A DNA stretch of 64,000 nt from Clostridia bacterium (GTDB lineage: Bacteria > Bacillota > Clostridia > Christensenellales > Borkfalkiaceae), in NCBI GenBank assembly GCA_017453045.1, contig JAFTKX010000014.1, forward strand, positions 20,862-84,861. The letters run 5' to 3'. Below are positions 35,601-43,384 of the stretch, piece by piece; within the stretch, counting starts at the first letter, position 1, and every line of letters begins with the position of its first letter. Below the pieces are notes generated by a model, which saw nothing but the letters and a program-made list of their open reading frames with translations, had not been told where the DNA came from and did not search any database. Made by a program: the position numbers and the translations under genes.

Positions 35601-38600
35601 CTTTGAGTATCGCCAACCAACGCTATGGTTACGTACGTTGAGCCTTCGTGATAAATCTTGAGGGTATATTTCTTGTTTGCTTCAAACGAAGTTGCAACGT
35701 TTCCGTCAGCATCGAAAATTTCAATATCAATAGAAGTTTCACTTACTACTACGTTTCCATTGTGAATAAACGTTGCGCCACTTGCTACGCTAGACCAAAT
35801 CATAAATTGGTTACAATTTGCTGCAAGAGCCTTATCTAAAACAAAGTCAATTTCTACACAATTGCTTGCGCTATCCGTATAGAATTTAATTGCGTTCTCG
35901 TTCCAAGTCGCTGCTCCTGCGGTAGACGTAAATACAAGAGTTCCGTCTTCAAATCCGAGAGCCGTTTCATCGCCTTCGTAAACTGGTACTGTTGCGTTGT
36001 CATAAGCATAAACAATCGGTTGAACTGCAGTTGGAAGATCTCCGTTATGTTCAGTTACGTTAGCAACGTAAATTTCATTTGCGTCGAGCGCGCCTACTTG
36101 AACGTTAGCAAGACCTGCACACGCAATGCTTGCAAAGTAATGTTTACCTGCTTTTATAGACGTAATTCCGAAACCGTACTCGTCAAGGATAATAGCCCAA
36201 TCGCCACCAAGACCTGTTGTTGCAGAAACAGTACCGATACTTGGAGAACCGTTTGCGCCCCAAACGTGGAATACGTTAGAATTTTCAACGTCTTCTTTAG
36301 CAACGAATTCAAACGTAATATAATCTTGTGTTGTTGAAGCGCCGAAAATCAATCTCTTAGCCCAACCGTCGCCATAAATATCATCTGGCGTTGCGTTTAC
36401 CAAGTTAAATACCATCGTTCCGTCTGCAAAGCCGAGAGCCGTTTCGTCGCCTTCGTAAATAGAGTATTCCTTGTTATCACCCATGGTTACGTTTGGCGGT
36501 GTGTTAGGGGTTGGAAGGTCGCCCGTGCCATAAGTTACGTTTGCAAAGTAAACGGTCATACCTTCTCTTATAACGTTTGCAAGTTTAAAGAACTCTGTTT
36601 CGTCTTTCTTAAGTTGCATCTTGTAAACGGTGTTTGCAGAGAGCGAAGAAACTTTAAAGCCGTATTTATCAAGGAATTGCGCTTGTAAGCCTGCGGTCGT
36701 AGTTTCCGTAGTTGCGCCAACCTCTCCAAATGCGGTTAATGAGCCATCTACAGTTCCCCATGCGTGGAATAAGTTTGCAGTTCCTACGTATGCAGATACC
36801 GAAATATCAACGCTTACCCAATCTTTTCCGTCAGGCATTACGATAACTGCGGAAAGTTGTTCTCTCGTCTTTCCGTTAGAATCTACAACTTCGTCTGGAT
36901 AGTTAGTTGTCTGCCACCAGTCTTGCGTTATAGTTTCGGTTACCATTTGTTGAACGTAAGTTCCGTTTGCAAAGCCAAGAGTGCTTTCGTTTCCGTCGAA
37001 CTCGTCTAACGCTTCGCCGTTAACGCTACCTTCGGTTATTTTCGCAACGCACATTACGTTATATACGTAATTGTTTTCTCCGTTTGAACAACTTAATTCA
37101 ATAGTTTCGCCAGTAGCGATATGACCTAAATTAACTTTAAGTCTGCCAGCCGTGAACGAAGTATATTCTTTAACTTCTCCATCTACGTTTACTTGGTATG
37201 TGCCTTTTGCAAGGTTTTCGTCCTTTAACCAAAGTTCGGTTTGTCCGTCTACAACGAAGAAAGTTATACCTGTTTGTACTTCCGTTCCTGCTACTATGGT
37301 TACGCCGTAAGGAACAGTCGATACGTCCGCAGTTGTATAAACGGTTACGTTTTTGTAAGTAACGTTATCTTCGTTAGTTACTAATAATTTTGCACCACCA
37401 CCCGTGAAAATTAAAGTTACGTTTTCAAAGGTAGTGTCAGTTGCATTTGCCGTAAATACAGGGTGTGCAGCATTTGCTCTAATAGCGTCTAATTTAATAT
37501 TCTTAACGGTTGCTCCGTTCATTTGATAAAAGAACCCGCTTGTTTTAGTTCCAACTTGCCCCGTTATCGAATATCCGTTACCATCCAACGTACCTTTGAA
37601 TACGCCAGACGTTTGAAGAGTCATTGTTACTTTTTCCGTTATATCACTTGTTAAAACGTAATATCCGTCTTTATCAGAACCACAAAGCGCTAAAAGTTCG
37701 GTAGCAGATGAAATAGTTCCTGTTACAAAGAATACGTCGGTAAAGGTAATAACCTTTGACGAAGAACGAAGAACTACGTCGTAAGAAACGCCAACTGCCG
37801 GGGCTGTATCAAGCGCAATAGTTACTGAACCGCCATCTTCACTTACAGTTACGGTAGATGCGGTTACTGCGGTAGCGCCACTAAGAGTTGCCGTATAACT
37901 TTCGCCCGCAAGAATATTTGCGTTTGTTAAAGTGATTGAAGTGCTTGAAACAACGATTTGTCTATTATTATCGTCATATTCGGTAATGCCACTAACTGCT
38001 TCTTCAAGAGCGCTCTTAAAGGTATCAAGACTACTCATTTCGCCGTCTTGTGTAATTCCCCAAAGTTCAACGCCATCTAAAAAGTCTTGAGCATAAGGAA
38101 GAATGTAGTCGCTACTTTTTACCGTATAAGAAGTTATTGCTTCGTAAGGATTATCACTCGTTGAAATTTCATAATCGAAACCGTAAAGGTGCATTATGAG
38201 ATATAACGGAGTCAATCTTTCCAAAACAATATTATTATAATAGGTTTGGTACTTGCTATCGTTTACGTCGAGAGCGGCAAGCGCTTGGTTACATAAGTCA
38301 AGCCAACCCTTAAGCGTTGCAAACGTCGTATCACTCGTGTCTGCAACTTCGCTAAGGAGCTTAGATATACCAGAGCCACCATATCCGCTCGTATTCGCAA
38401 AGTCATCAGCATTTGCTTCTGCCCAAGTCTTCCAAGCCTCAAAATACGAGTACATTGCGCTTGCGCCTTGACCGTAAGAAGCCGTAAAGAAATCGTCAAT
38501 CCATCCGTCCCAAACAGTTGTTTCTGGCGTAGCGTTCCAATTAAGTTCGCTCATTAAGTATTGTTTAAGTCTCATCCAGTTAGTTCTATATTGCAAACCT

Positions 38601-40840
38601 TGGTTAAACATATAGTCAACGCCTGCCTTGTATGCCAAAGCGTAGTTAGCGCGGAGCGCGTCAATAGAGTCGTAAGGAATAAACATACTCTTTGTGTTAG
38701 CATAATATCCCCACCATAAAACGTCTGCGCCTTTTGCTTCTGCAAGAGCCGTCCAACTGTCAAAGTTTGTTTTTGCGGTAGTGTTCCAAGTTGAATCAGC
38801 ATCATTTAAAGCAACGTGGTAGTCTGCACGAGTTTCAGCAAACCAAAGTTCTACGTGTTGCATATACTCGTCTACTGCACTTTGATAGTTTGCAGTATTT
38901 TTTGCATAAAGGTTTGTTTCGTTATAGAAAAGCGTACAAATTTTAAAGGTGTTTGCTCTTGCGTCGCCTACATTTAGAAGTTTCTCTTTTAAATTAGCGG
39001 CAACGTCTAAAATAAAGTGGAGCATATTGTCCGAAGGATTGCCTTCGTCATTACAAGAAGAACACTCACACCAACTTTGTTGGTCCGCATGAGAGAATGC
39101 TATTCTATCGTAATTTAAAAATTCTTCAAGCGCTCCGTTCTGCGCTCTCATCTTTCTAAACATTTCGGTAGCAAGTTTTTCAATCATTGCGCTTCTTACA
39201 TCACTATCGCCGTGAGCCGTGTAACAAAGTTCTGTCTTGCCTGCCCCAGAAAGAGTAGACGCTATTCCACTCTTGTTAGTAAGATAATAGTTATTAGAGT
39301 TAGTTGCGTACCACTTTTTGTAAGACTCTGAAGATAAACTATATAAAGAGCTGTCTTCAACACCGTCGTTAAAGAAAAGGATAGAGTTGTGAGCAGCGCC
39401 TTTATAGCGTTGAGTGCCAGTAGCGTCTTCTTCATCAGTCGTACCAATAGGAATTAAAAATGAAGAATAGCCGATTGATCCGTGTTCTGCTGAAACAATA
39501 GAGTCATGAGTTCCACCAATTTGCGTTACTTCGTCGATATTGGACACGTAGTCTTTATCAGTTATAACGAATTCGGACTTTTTGTTAACGCTATACGTGT
39601 TATCCATATAATATTCGTAACCAACGGTTTCTTTTAAAAGGCGTTGCACGCCGTAAAGAGTTGCCCTTTTGGTTACGCCACGAACGAATACGGTGTTATC
39701 TACCGTAAGCACGCGCGACGCGGTGTCTTTAGTTAAATCTTCAACGCTACAACTATCCTTAGCCAAAGCCGTATCACCGATAGAAATATACTTTTCTGCG
39801 GTGGTTTCGCTTCCCGATTCGGTTACTATAGCAAGGTTTACGCCCGTTGCTTCTTTTATTATAGATTGAAGTTTGTTAGCGGCTTGAGTTTCGTAAGAAT
39901 CAGCGCTTGCAGGAACTAAAATCTTATAAGTAGAAGAAGGAGCGTACTCTGTGGTTGAAAGTGATTTAGATAAAGAATCTATTAATCCATCAGCCAAAGT
40001 GATAGTACCCGTTATGGTTGAAACGCCTTCGCCTACTGCTACGAGCGCTCCGTTTTCGTCAATAGCGATTACCGATTCGTTTGAAGACGTATAAGAAACG
40101 GTAGCGTCTTCAACAACGATTCCGCCTACTTTAAACGCGAAAACGTTTGCAGAAGACTTGTCGTACTTGTTGCTAACTATAGTAGCGTCGCCGTCTTCTT
40201 TATTATGTATAGAAACGTTTTCATTGAAAACTAATTCTTTTGTCGCAGCGTTTGCAACGGTTGTTACGTACTCAGTATCATCGCCTGCTTGTTGAGCCAT
40301 ATACGCTACAAAGCCGATACTTCTATTTGCCGTATTTTCGGTATAGTAAACTACACCCGTTTCAGTATTAACTGCGAAACTGCGGGCAGAAATAGGACGG
40401 TCGTAATAACTTTCGCCAAGATTTGCGCCATCTGGTCCGCCTAATACGGCAGTATACACCGTATCGCTATTCCATGAAGTTGGAACAGCAACAGCAACCG
40501 ACGGGGTGTCGTGAGTTAACTCACCGTCTCCCAACATATCGGTAGGAATAATAAGCGTACCGAATTGAACCACGCTTTCGTTTCCGCCTAACAAGTTGAT
40601 TATTTGGGTTTTTGTTTCAGCGTTTACCGTAGTGGTAAATCTAATACCCATCGGCTCAACCCTTCTAACCGAAGCAGTTTCGCCGATAGTGAAACCTTCT
40701 AACGTGTGCATTTCGGTTATTTCTACGCTTGACTCAGCGTCGGCAGATTTAACCGTTTTTGTAAACGTTGCCATTGCTAAAACAAGGCAAGAGATTGCGC
40801 AAAGGGCTAATGAAACTATTTTTAACTTAAAATTCTTCAT
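32630..40840 (-). CDS. Giant secreted DUF4838 protein with nine C-terminal modules, 2736 aa
   Basis: A 2736-residue exported protein. A signal peptide (about 1-33) is followed by a beta-rich region, an Ig-like domain (about 205-290), an alpha-glucuronidase-type N-terminal domain (about 303-425) and a DUF4838 domain (about 430-800) with Cys591/Cys593/Cys596 in 'WCECSSC'. Further Ig-like regions and a beta-helix-like segment follow. From about 1280 to the end come nine copies of a roughly 165-residue module opening with Y-x-G-D-x-T-x-L-G-F and closing with A-N-V-T-Y-G. No LPXTG or other anchor is present. I use the ATG at 40840: it has GGGAG upstream and begins the signal peptide, while the longer frame to 40921 overlaps the 36-aa gene. 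It probably degrades or binds a complex glycan. Confidence 0.85.
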   Translation of the reverse strand: MKNFKLKIVSLALCAISCLVLAMATFTKTVKSADAESSVEITEMHTLEGFTIGETASVRRVEPMGIRFTTTVNAETKTQIINLLGGNESVVQFGTLIIPTDMLGDGELTHDTPSVAVAVPTSWNSDTVYTAVLGGPDGANLGESYYDRPISARSFAVNTETGVVYYTENTANRSIGFVAYMAQQAGDDTEYVTTVANAATKELVFNENVSIHNKEDGDATIVSNKYDKSSANVFAFKVGGIVVEDATVSYTSSNESVIAIDENGALVAVGEGVSTITGTITLADGLIDSLSKSLSTTEYAPSSTYKILVPASADSYETQAANKLQSIIKEATGVNLAIVTESGSETTAEKYISIGDTALAKDSCSVEDLTKDTASRVLTVDNTVFVRGVTKRATLYGVQRLLKETVGYEYYMDNTYSVNKKSEFVITDKDYVSNIDEVTQIGGTHDSIVSAEHGSIGYSSFLIPIGTTDEEDATGTQRYKGAAHNSILFFNDGVEDSSLYSLSSESYKKWYATNSNNYYLTNKSGIASTLSGAGKTELCYTAHGDSDVRSAMIEKLATEMFRKMRAQNGALEEFLNYDRIAFSHADQQSWCECSSCNDEGNPSDNMLHFILDVAANLKEKLLNVGDARANTFKICTLFYNETNLYAKNTANYQSAVDEYMQHVELWFAETRADYHVALNDADSTWNTTAKTNFDSWTALAEAKGADVLWWGYYANTKSMFIPYDSIDALRANYALAYKAGVDYMFNQGLQYRTNWMRLKQYLMSELNWNATPETTVWDGWIDDFFTASYGQGASAMYSYFEAWKTWAEANADDFANTSGYGGSGISKLLSEVADTSDTTFATLKGWLDLCNQALAALDVNDSKYQTYYNNIVLERLTPLYLIMHLYGFDYEISTSDNPYEAITSYTVKSSDYILPYAQDFLDGVELWGITQDGEMSSLDTFKSALEEAVSGITEYDDNNRQIVVSSTSITLTNANILAGESYTATLSGATAVTASTVTVSEDGGSVTIALDTAPAVGVSYDVVLRSSSKVITFTDVFFVTGTISSATELLALCGSDKDGYYVLTSDITEKVTMTLQTSGVFKGTLDGNGYSITGQVGTKTSGFFYQMNGATVKNIKLDAIRANAAHPVFTANATDTTFENVTLIFTGGGAKLLVTNEDNVTYKNVTVYTTADVSTVPYGVTIVAGTEVQTGITFFVVDGQTELWLKDENLAKGTYQVNVDGEVKEYTSFTAGRLKVNLGHIATGETIELSCSNGENNYVYNVMCVAKITEGSVNGEALDEFDGNESTLGFANGTYVQQMVTETITQDWWQTTNYPDEVVDSNGKTREQLSAVIVMPDGKDWVSVDISVSAYVGTANLFHAWGTVDGSLTAFGEVGATTETTTAGLQAQFLDKYGFKVSSLSANTVYKMQLKKDETEFFKLANVIREGMTVYFANVTYGTGDLPTPNTPPNVTMGDNKEYSIYEGDETALGFADGTMVFNLVNATPDDIYGDGWAKRLIFGASTTQDYITFEFVAKEDVENSNVFHVWGANGSPSIGTVSATTGLGGDWAIILDEYGFGITSIKAGKHYFASIACAGLANVQVGALDANEIYVANVTEHNGDLPTAVQPIVYAYDNATVPVYEGDETALGFEDGTLVFTSTAGAATWNENAIKFYTDSASNCVEIDFVLDKALAANCNQFMIWSSVASGATFIHNGNVVVSETSIDIEIFDADGNVATSFEANKKYTLKIYHEGSTYVTIALVGDTQSGTTIYYGNYEDTNDVYVGVPENVVTDASDVTLPKYTGDQTTYGFSAEDYVFEATMTDAWNDSVIIPVDSTNYDYMDVEFVVTSGEWYFNAWVVNADRMLDGSYLVAENASNSTYGSGYAVYNDNTETTDVVDGKTRIQVLDVDRNVVTGVRTVGTRYILRVYTNDESLTKVQLGQANTTILFANVTYGIEETITAGGTNTTCVTVYDGDVTALGFADGAKVYEYVGTDDVADKAAFRVDNTYDYVEVQFVIASGDGYFFGYALNGGSYLNDGSSYVIDPSNLRLASGATMDRTIQVFDADGNAVSTLLSTNTFYTLRVYTTGMDQFMIAKAGSTIYLANVTHGNDSASTITKPENVVTDGSGAELAQYAGNNTDIGFDDDDYVFEQVTTTDSWASRAHIGNNSTADFLVFEFSITNPSNMTIWFTRNGNVVAGYSNIVTSSASVAANESAARTIYVFNADGSGVSSIVANTKYQMWIYLGGDDSFHGVAIGNSSATIYYANVRYVYGTGENIFRQADANNLLAEYTGDVTSVGFEEGTFVQTLTGTSDIWTEDIYANRARLTASGTQDYISFDFVVQNEISGSNIFYLWAASGNGPVAKDGTSSAFTTQIVDENWFAVTTIEAGKRYTFIIYESGATYYGIGAYCNNTIYFGNVTYGTGELEEPYELLNNATTYEGDVTALGFAEGEYVQQQVIEATDNVWDGTRQAKATDIVAPEGQYVSIMFSLNVDFTSTDGNLFFVWCRLGETWPTNFYVSLTASANARILGTNGEVVTDTLKANTVYMLELYADGVDKYQLANINTKAITVYFATKSVKTYSTSIASSPVTGSRDGAVTVHYGTEELGFDRNEVVMRLETETVSNVWSDTQTTSGVGRASWLIKVASEAGKVVKIRFALSQDFTATGMLFYVWAYSDNDGTCPANGSVTLSGSSAMTASITDEAGNAVTELKAYQVYELSLYCDTAIKYDIGNFVTDGMITYVSSTVTYEDYVA

Positions 40841-40844
40841 AGCC

Positions 40845-40955
40845 TTACTCCCAATCTCCACCCGGTTCAACAATAACCCCGTCGTTAGACGTACGAATAA
40901 CGTCGGTTTCTTCAAGGTCAATTACCAAAAGTTCTGGTTTTTTGTACTTGTTCAT
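40845..40955 (-). CDS. 36-aa peptide gene upstream of the giant protein
   Basis: A 36-residue reading frame with a strong GGAG site seven bases before its ATG. The peptide starts MNKYKKPELLVIDLEE, continues through 'VIRTSNDG' and ends in an acidic Gly/Pro-containing tail. Its stop is four bases before the ATG of the giant gene, whose ribosome site lies in its last codons, so the two are translationally coupled. It has no signal peptide. The layout (basic, KPEL-type start, TS-x-DG centre, short tail) recalls small peptides ahead of export genes in gut Clostridia, but I cannot name a family. Confidence 0.8.
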   Translation of the reverse strand: MNKYKKPELLVIDLEETDVIRTSNDGVIVEPGGDWE

Positions 40956-41149
40956 TTTGTTTCTCCGTTTTTATTTTTATTTTGTCTGTTTTGCCGTTCG
41001 GTTAAGCAAAACGTATATATTTATCGCACCTTTCTAAATAGTATCGCGTTGTTTCATTTTTTAGCCGAAAGGTTGCGTTGTTTTAGATTTTTTTACTTTT
41101 TTTGAGTTTTTCTTCTCTGACATTTAAGCGGTTTGCTTATTTTATTGTC

Positions 41150-41186
41150 TTTCTGGCAGTTTGCAAAGCAAACAATAGAATCTCGC
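41150..41186. repeat. Dispersed repeat copy
   Basis: A stretch with TCTGGCAGTTTGCAAAGC and AACAATAGAATCT recurs at about 42974-43007. It contains a GTTTGC/GCAAAC hairpin. The surrounding gap 40956-41186 holds the leader of the 36-aa gene; no clear promoter is seen there. Confidence 0.6.
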
Positions 41187-42824
41187 TTATTTGTTTATGA
41201 TTTTTTCGTTTACAAGTTTTCTAAAAGATATAAGCCACTCGGCAGATTTAGGATAATCGGTTAAGTTTTGTTTTACGCCGTTTTCTTCTAAAAGTTTTAA
41301 AACTTCTTCTCTACCGATTTTTTGTTCGAGCATTTTAAGCGCCGAATAATCTTGAAAACCGTCGTACAACACTTCGTGTCGAAGCGAATCTAACGGATTT
41401 CCGTCTTTCGACGGATAAACCACGAAACTGTCTCCGCTTTGGAAACTGCCCCATGCGTCTGTAACCACGTAAGGATTTATATATTCTTCTGAAAGCGCCG
41501 TGTTGTAATAGTTATAACCCCAATGTAAAAACCCTTCAGCGCCTATTGCGTAGAGTTGAATTCCAAGAATCCTCGCTCTATACGACGGCATTGCCATAAG
41601 TCTGTTTGAAAGACCTTTGTATCCGTCGCCAAGGCAATAATAAACCCAAAGATTTTTAACTTTATTTTTTAAAAATTCGTCGGCGTTTTGAGTTTCTACA
41701 ACGGGCATATCGACTGCCCCACTCGACGAAAATTCGTAGTTTGAAAGCGCGTCGAATATCTTATAATTGCCAAGCATGGGCTTTAAAAGCGAGCGAATTT
41801 TTAAATATCCGTCTAACGCGCCGATTGACGGCTCGTCGGATATGTGGAAAAACACCCTATCTTCGCCGTAGCCTTCCGCCTTTAAAAACTCAACGAGTTT
41901 TGGCATAAACACTTTCATAAATTCGGTATACTTTTCGCCAAGCGCTTTTTCTTTCCAACCAAATGCGTTGGACTTTTTACCATTTTCTTCTACTATTATT
42001 TTCGGGGCTTTTTCGGCTCCCCATTGCGTATATAAATGCGCCATTTCAAAGAATTTTACGCCAAGGCTTTGAGCGTTTTTCATAAACCACTTAAGCCTTT
42101 CAAAGCAAAATTCGTATTTGCCGTTCGCTTTGTACACGTCAACGAGTTGCGTCGTAAGTCTTTCCCCTCCGATATACGTGTTCGTCGGCGGAGTGAAAAG
42201 GGGTACGAGCAAGGTGTTTACCCCGTGTTCTACCGCGTTTTTAATAAACGAATTCATAACGCGGTTATACTCGTCGCTCCAAACCTTTAATCCGTAATAT
42301 TTCGCTATGCTATCATAGTGAAACCAATGCGCGTATTTCACGTCGCAAACGGGAAGTTCTTTATCTAATACGGTCAAGTTATAATCGGTTGAGCCGAGCA
42401 ACTTTTTGTCTTTATCAAAAAGTTTGATTGTTATTTTGTGTTCCCCTTTAGGCAAGTTTCCCTTTACGGTAACCCACAAAGAATGCCACTGCTTGTACCT
42501 AACGTAAAATTCAGTTTCGTCAGATAAAAGGTCGGGCATAAGCGTAGCCGTGTGAGTAAGATAGTATTCGTCATACTCTGCGTTTATAGCCGTAGTACAC
42601 GGAATAAGTTTTACAGGGCGAACTTTAATAAACTCTTTTATATCGCTTTCTATCTCCCACGTGCATCTATGCAAAATTAAGGAATATAAATTATGATAAT
42701 ACGCAACTTGAAAAGAAAAAACTTCGTTTTTAAAACAAACGTTTTGGTCTTCTTTTAAACTTGGAGTTTCGTGAGGTAAAACTTTTTGTAAACTGCTTAC
42801 GCTTAATACTTCAAATTCTTTCAT
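41187..42824 (-). CDS. DUF4091 (GH123-like) glycosidase candidate
   Basis: A 545-residue protein with no signal peptide. An N-terminal beta-sandwich (about 1-160) precedes a TIM-barrel-like domain with 'HISDEP' at residues 327-332; the adjacent Asp330-Glu331 pair is the catalytic pair of GH123-like and DUF4091 proteins. The C-terminal 'GFLHWGYNYYN' is also typical. It would act inside the cell on an N-acetylhexosamine-containing oligosaccharide, by analogy. The start is set at the ATG of 42824; a TTG at 42860 would add 12 basic residues. It stands alone between repeat-rich gaps. Confidence 0.82.
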   Translation of the reverse strand: MKEFEVLSVSSLQKVLPHETPSLKEDQNVCFKNEVFSFQVAYYHNLYSLILHRCTWEIESDIKEFIKVRPVKLIPCTTAINAEYDEYYLTHTATLMPDLLSDETEFYVRYKQWHSLWVTVKGNLPKGEHKITIKLFDKDKKLLGSTDYNLTVLDKELPVCDVKYAHWFHYDSIAKYYGLKVWSDEYNRVMNSFIKNAVEHGVNTLLVPLFTPPTNTYIGGERLTTQLVDVYKANGKYEFCFERLKWFMKNAQSLGVKFFEMAHLYTQWGAEKAPKIIVEENGKKSNAFGWKEKALGEKYTEFMKVFMPKLVEFLKAEGYGEDRVFFHISDEPSIGALDGYLKIRSLLKPMLGNYKIFDALSNYEFSSSGAVDMPVVETQNADEFLKNKVKNLWVYYCLGDGYKGLSNRLMAMPSYRARILGIQLYAIGAEGFLHWGYNYYNTALSEEYINPYVVTDAWGSFQSGDSFVVYPSKDGNPLDSLRHEVLYDGFQDYSALKMLEQKIGREEVLKLLEENGVKQNLTDYPKSAEWLISFRKLVNEKIINK

Positions 42825-42873
42825 AATCGTCAAGGGGTTTCGTTTTTTATTTTTTGGCAAATCGCCTTATTGT

Positions 42874-42990
42874 TGTCATTTTGGCTGTTTGCTTGTTTGT
42901 TTTATTGTCATTCTGGCAGTTTGCTTGTTTGTTTTATTGTCATTCTGGCAGTTTGCTTGTTTGTTTTATTGTCATTCTGGCAGTTTGCAA
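42874..42990. repeat. Tandem 32-bp repeat, four units
   Basis: A 32-base unit starting TGTCATTCTGGCAGTTTGC and ending in TTGTTTGTTTTAT is repeated in tandem from 42874, 42906, 42938 and 42970. The first unit has two changes and the last runs into the dispersed repeat. No spacers, so this is not a CRISPR array. Confidence 0.85.
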
Positions 42991-43019
42991 AGCAAACAAT
43001 AGAATCTACTACTTTATTT

Positions 43020-43340
43020 AGGGGCCTCTATCGTTGCCGTTGGCAACTCCAGAGCGACAAGAAAAGAATAGAATCTCGCTCCAAAGTGACAAAAGAGAAT
43101 AGAATCTCGTTTATTCTACTTTAAGGTTTCTCATTGAGAACGGCTCCAACGAAGTTGGTTGTGAGGTGTTCCTTTTATTATTACACTACTTTGAACAACT
43201 CGCTTTTCCACCTCATCCACCGCAAGCGGTCCCCCTTCTCCTCGAGGAGAAGGCTTAATAACAAATTAGCAAAATATACTGTAGTTTTTAGAGCCGTATG
43301 GGATAAGGCGCTTTTCGCCTTATCCCTACGCTCTTTTTTA
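43020..43340. repeat. Intergenic palindrome cluster
   Basis: This gene-free stretch holds a second copy of the 29-base REP-like element (43026-43054), the perfect 20-base palindrome CCTTCTCCTCGAGGAGAAGG (43234-43253), ACCGC/GCGGT (43219-43230), two AGAATAGAATCTCG copies near 43070-43110 and a long hairpin GGGATAAGGCG/CGCCTTATCCC (about 43300-43326). The last may stop the transcript of the 2133-aa gene. Confidence 0.6.
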
Positions 43341-43384
43341 CTTTAATCTGCCTTTGCAATAATTAAATCGCTTTCAAACAATTA

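Noticed and set aside
33446..36902. Several plus-strand open frames opposite the giant protein
   Set aside because: They are mirror frames of the repeated modules with Cys/Arg/Ser-rich nonsense; they recur wherever the module recurs.
40841..40921. Longer N-terminus of the giant protein
   Set aside because: It would overlap the 36-aa gene in another frame and put 27 residues before a clear signal peptide that has its own ribosome site.
42874..42990. CRISPR array
   Set aside because: The 32-base units are tandem with no spacers between them.
43134..43346. 70-codon plus-strand frame in the repeat-rich gap
   Set aside because: It crosses several palindromes, has no ribosome site and no protein-like pattern.
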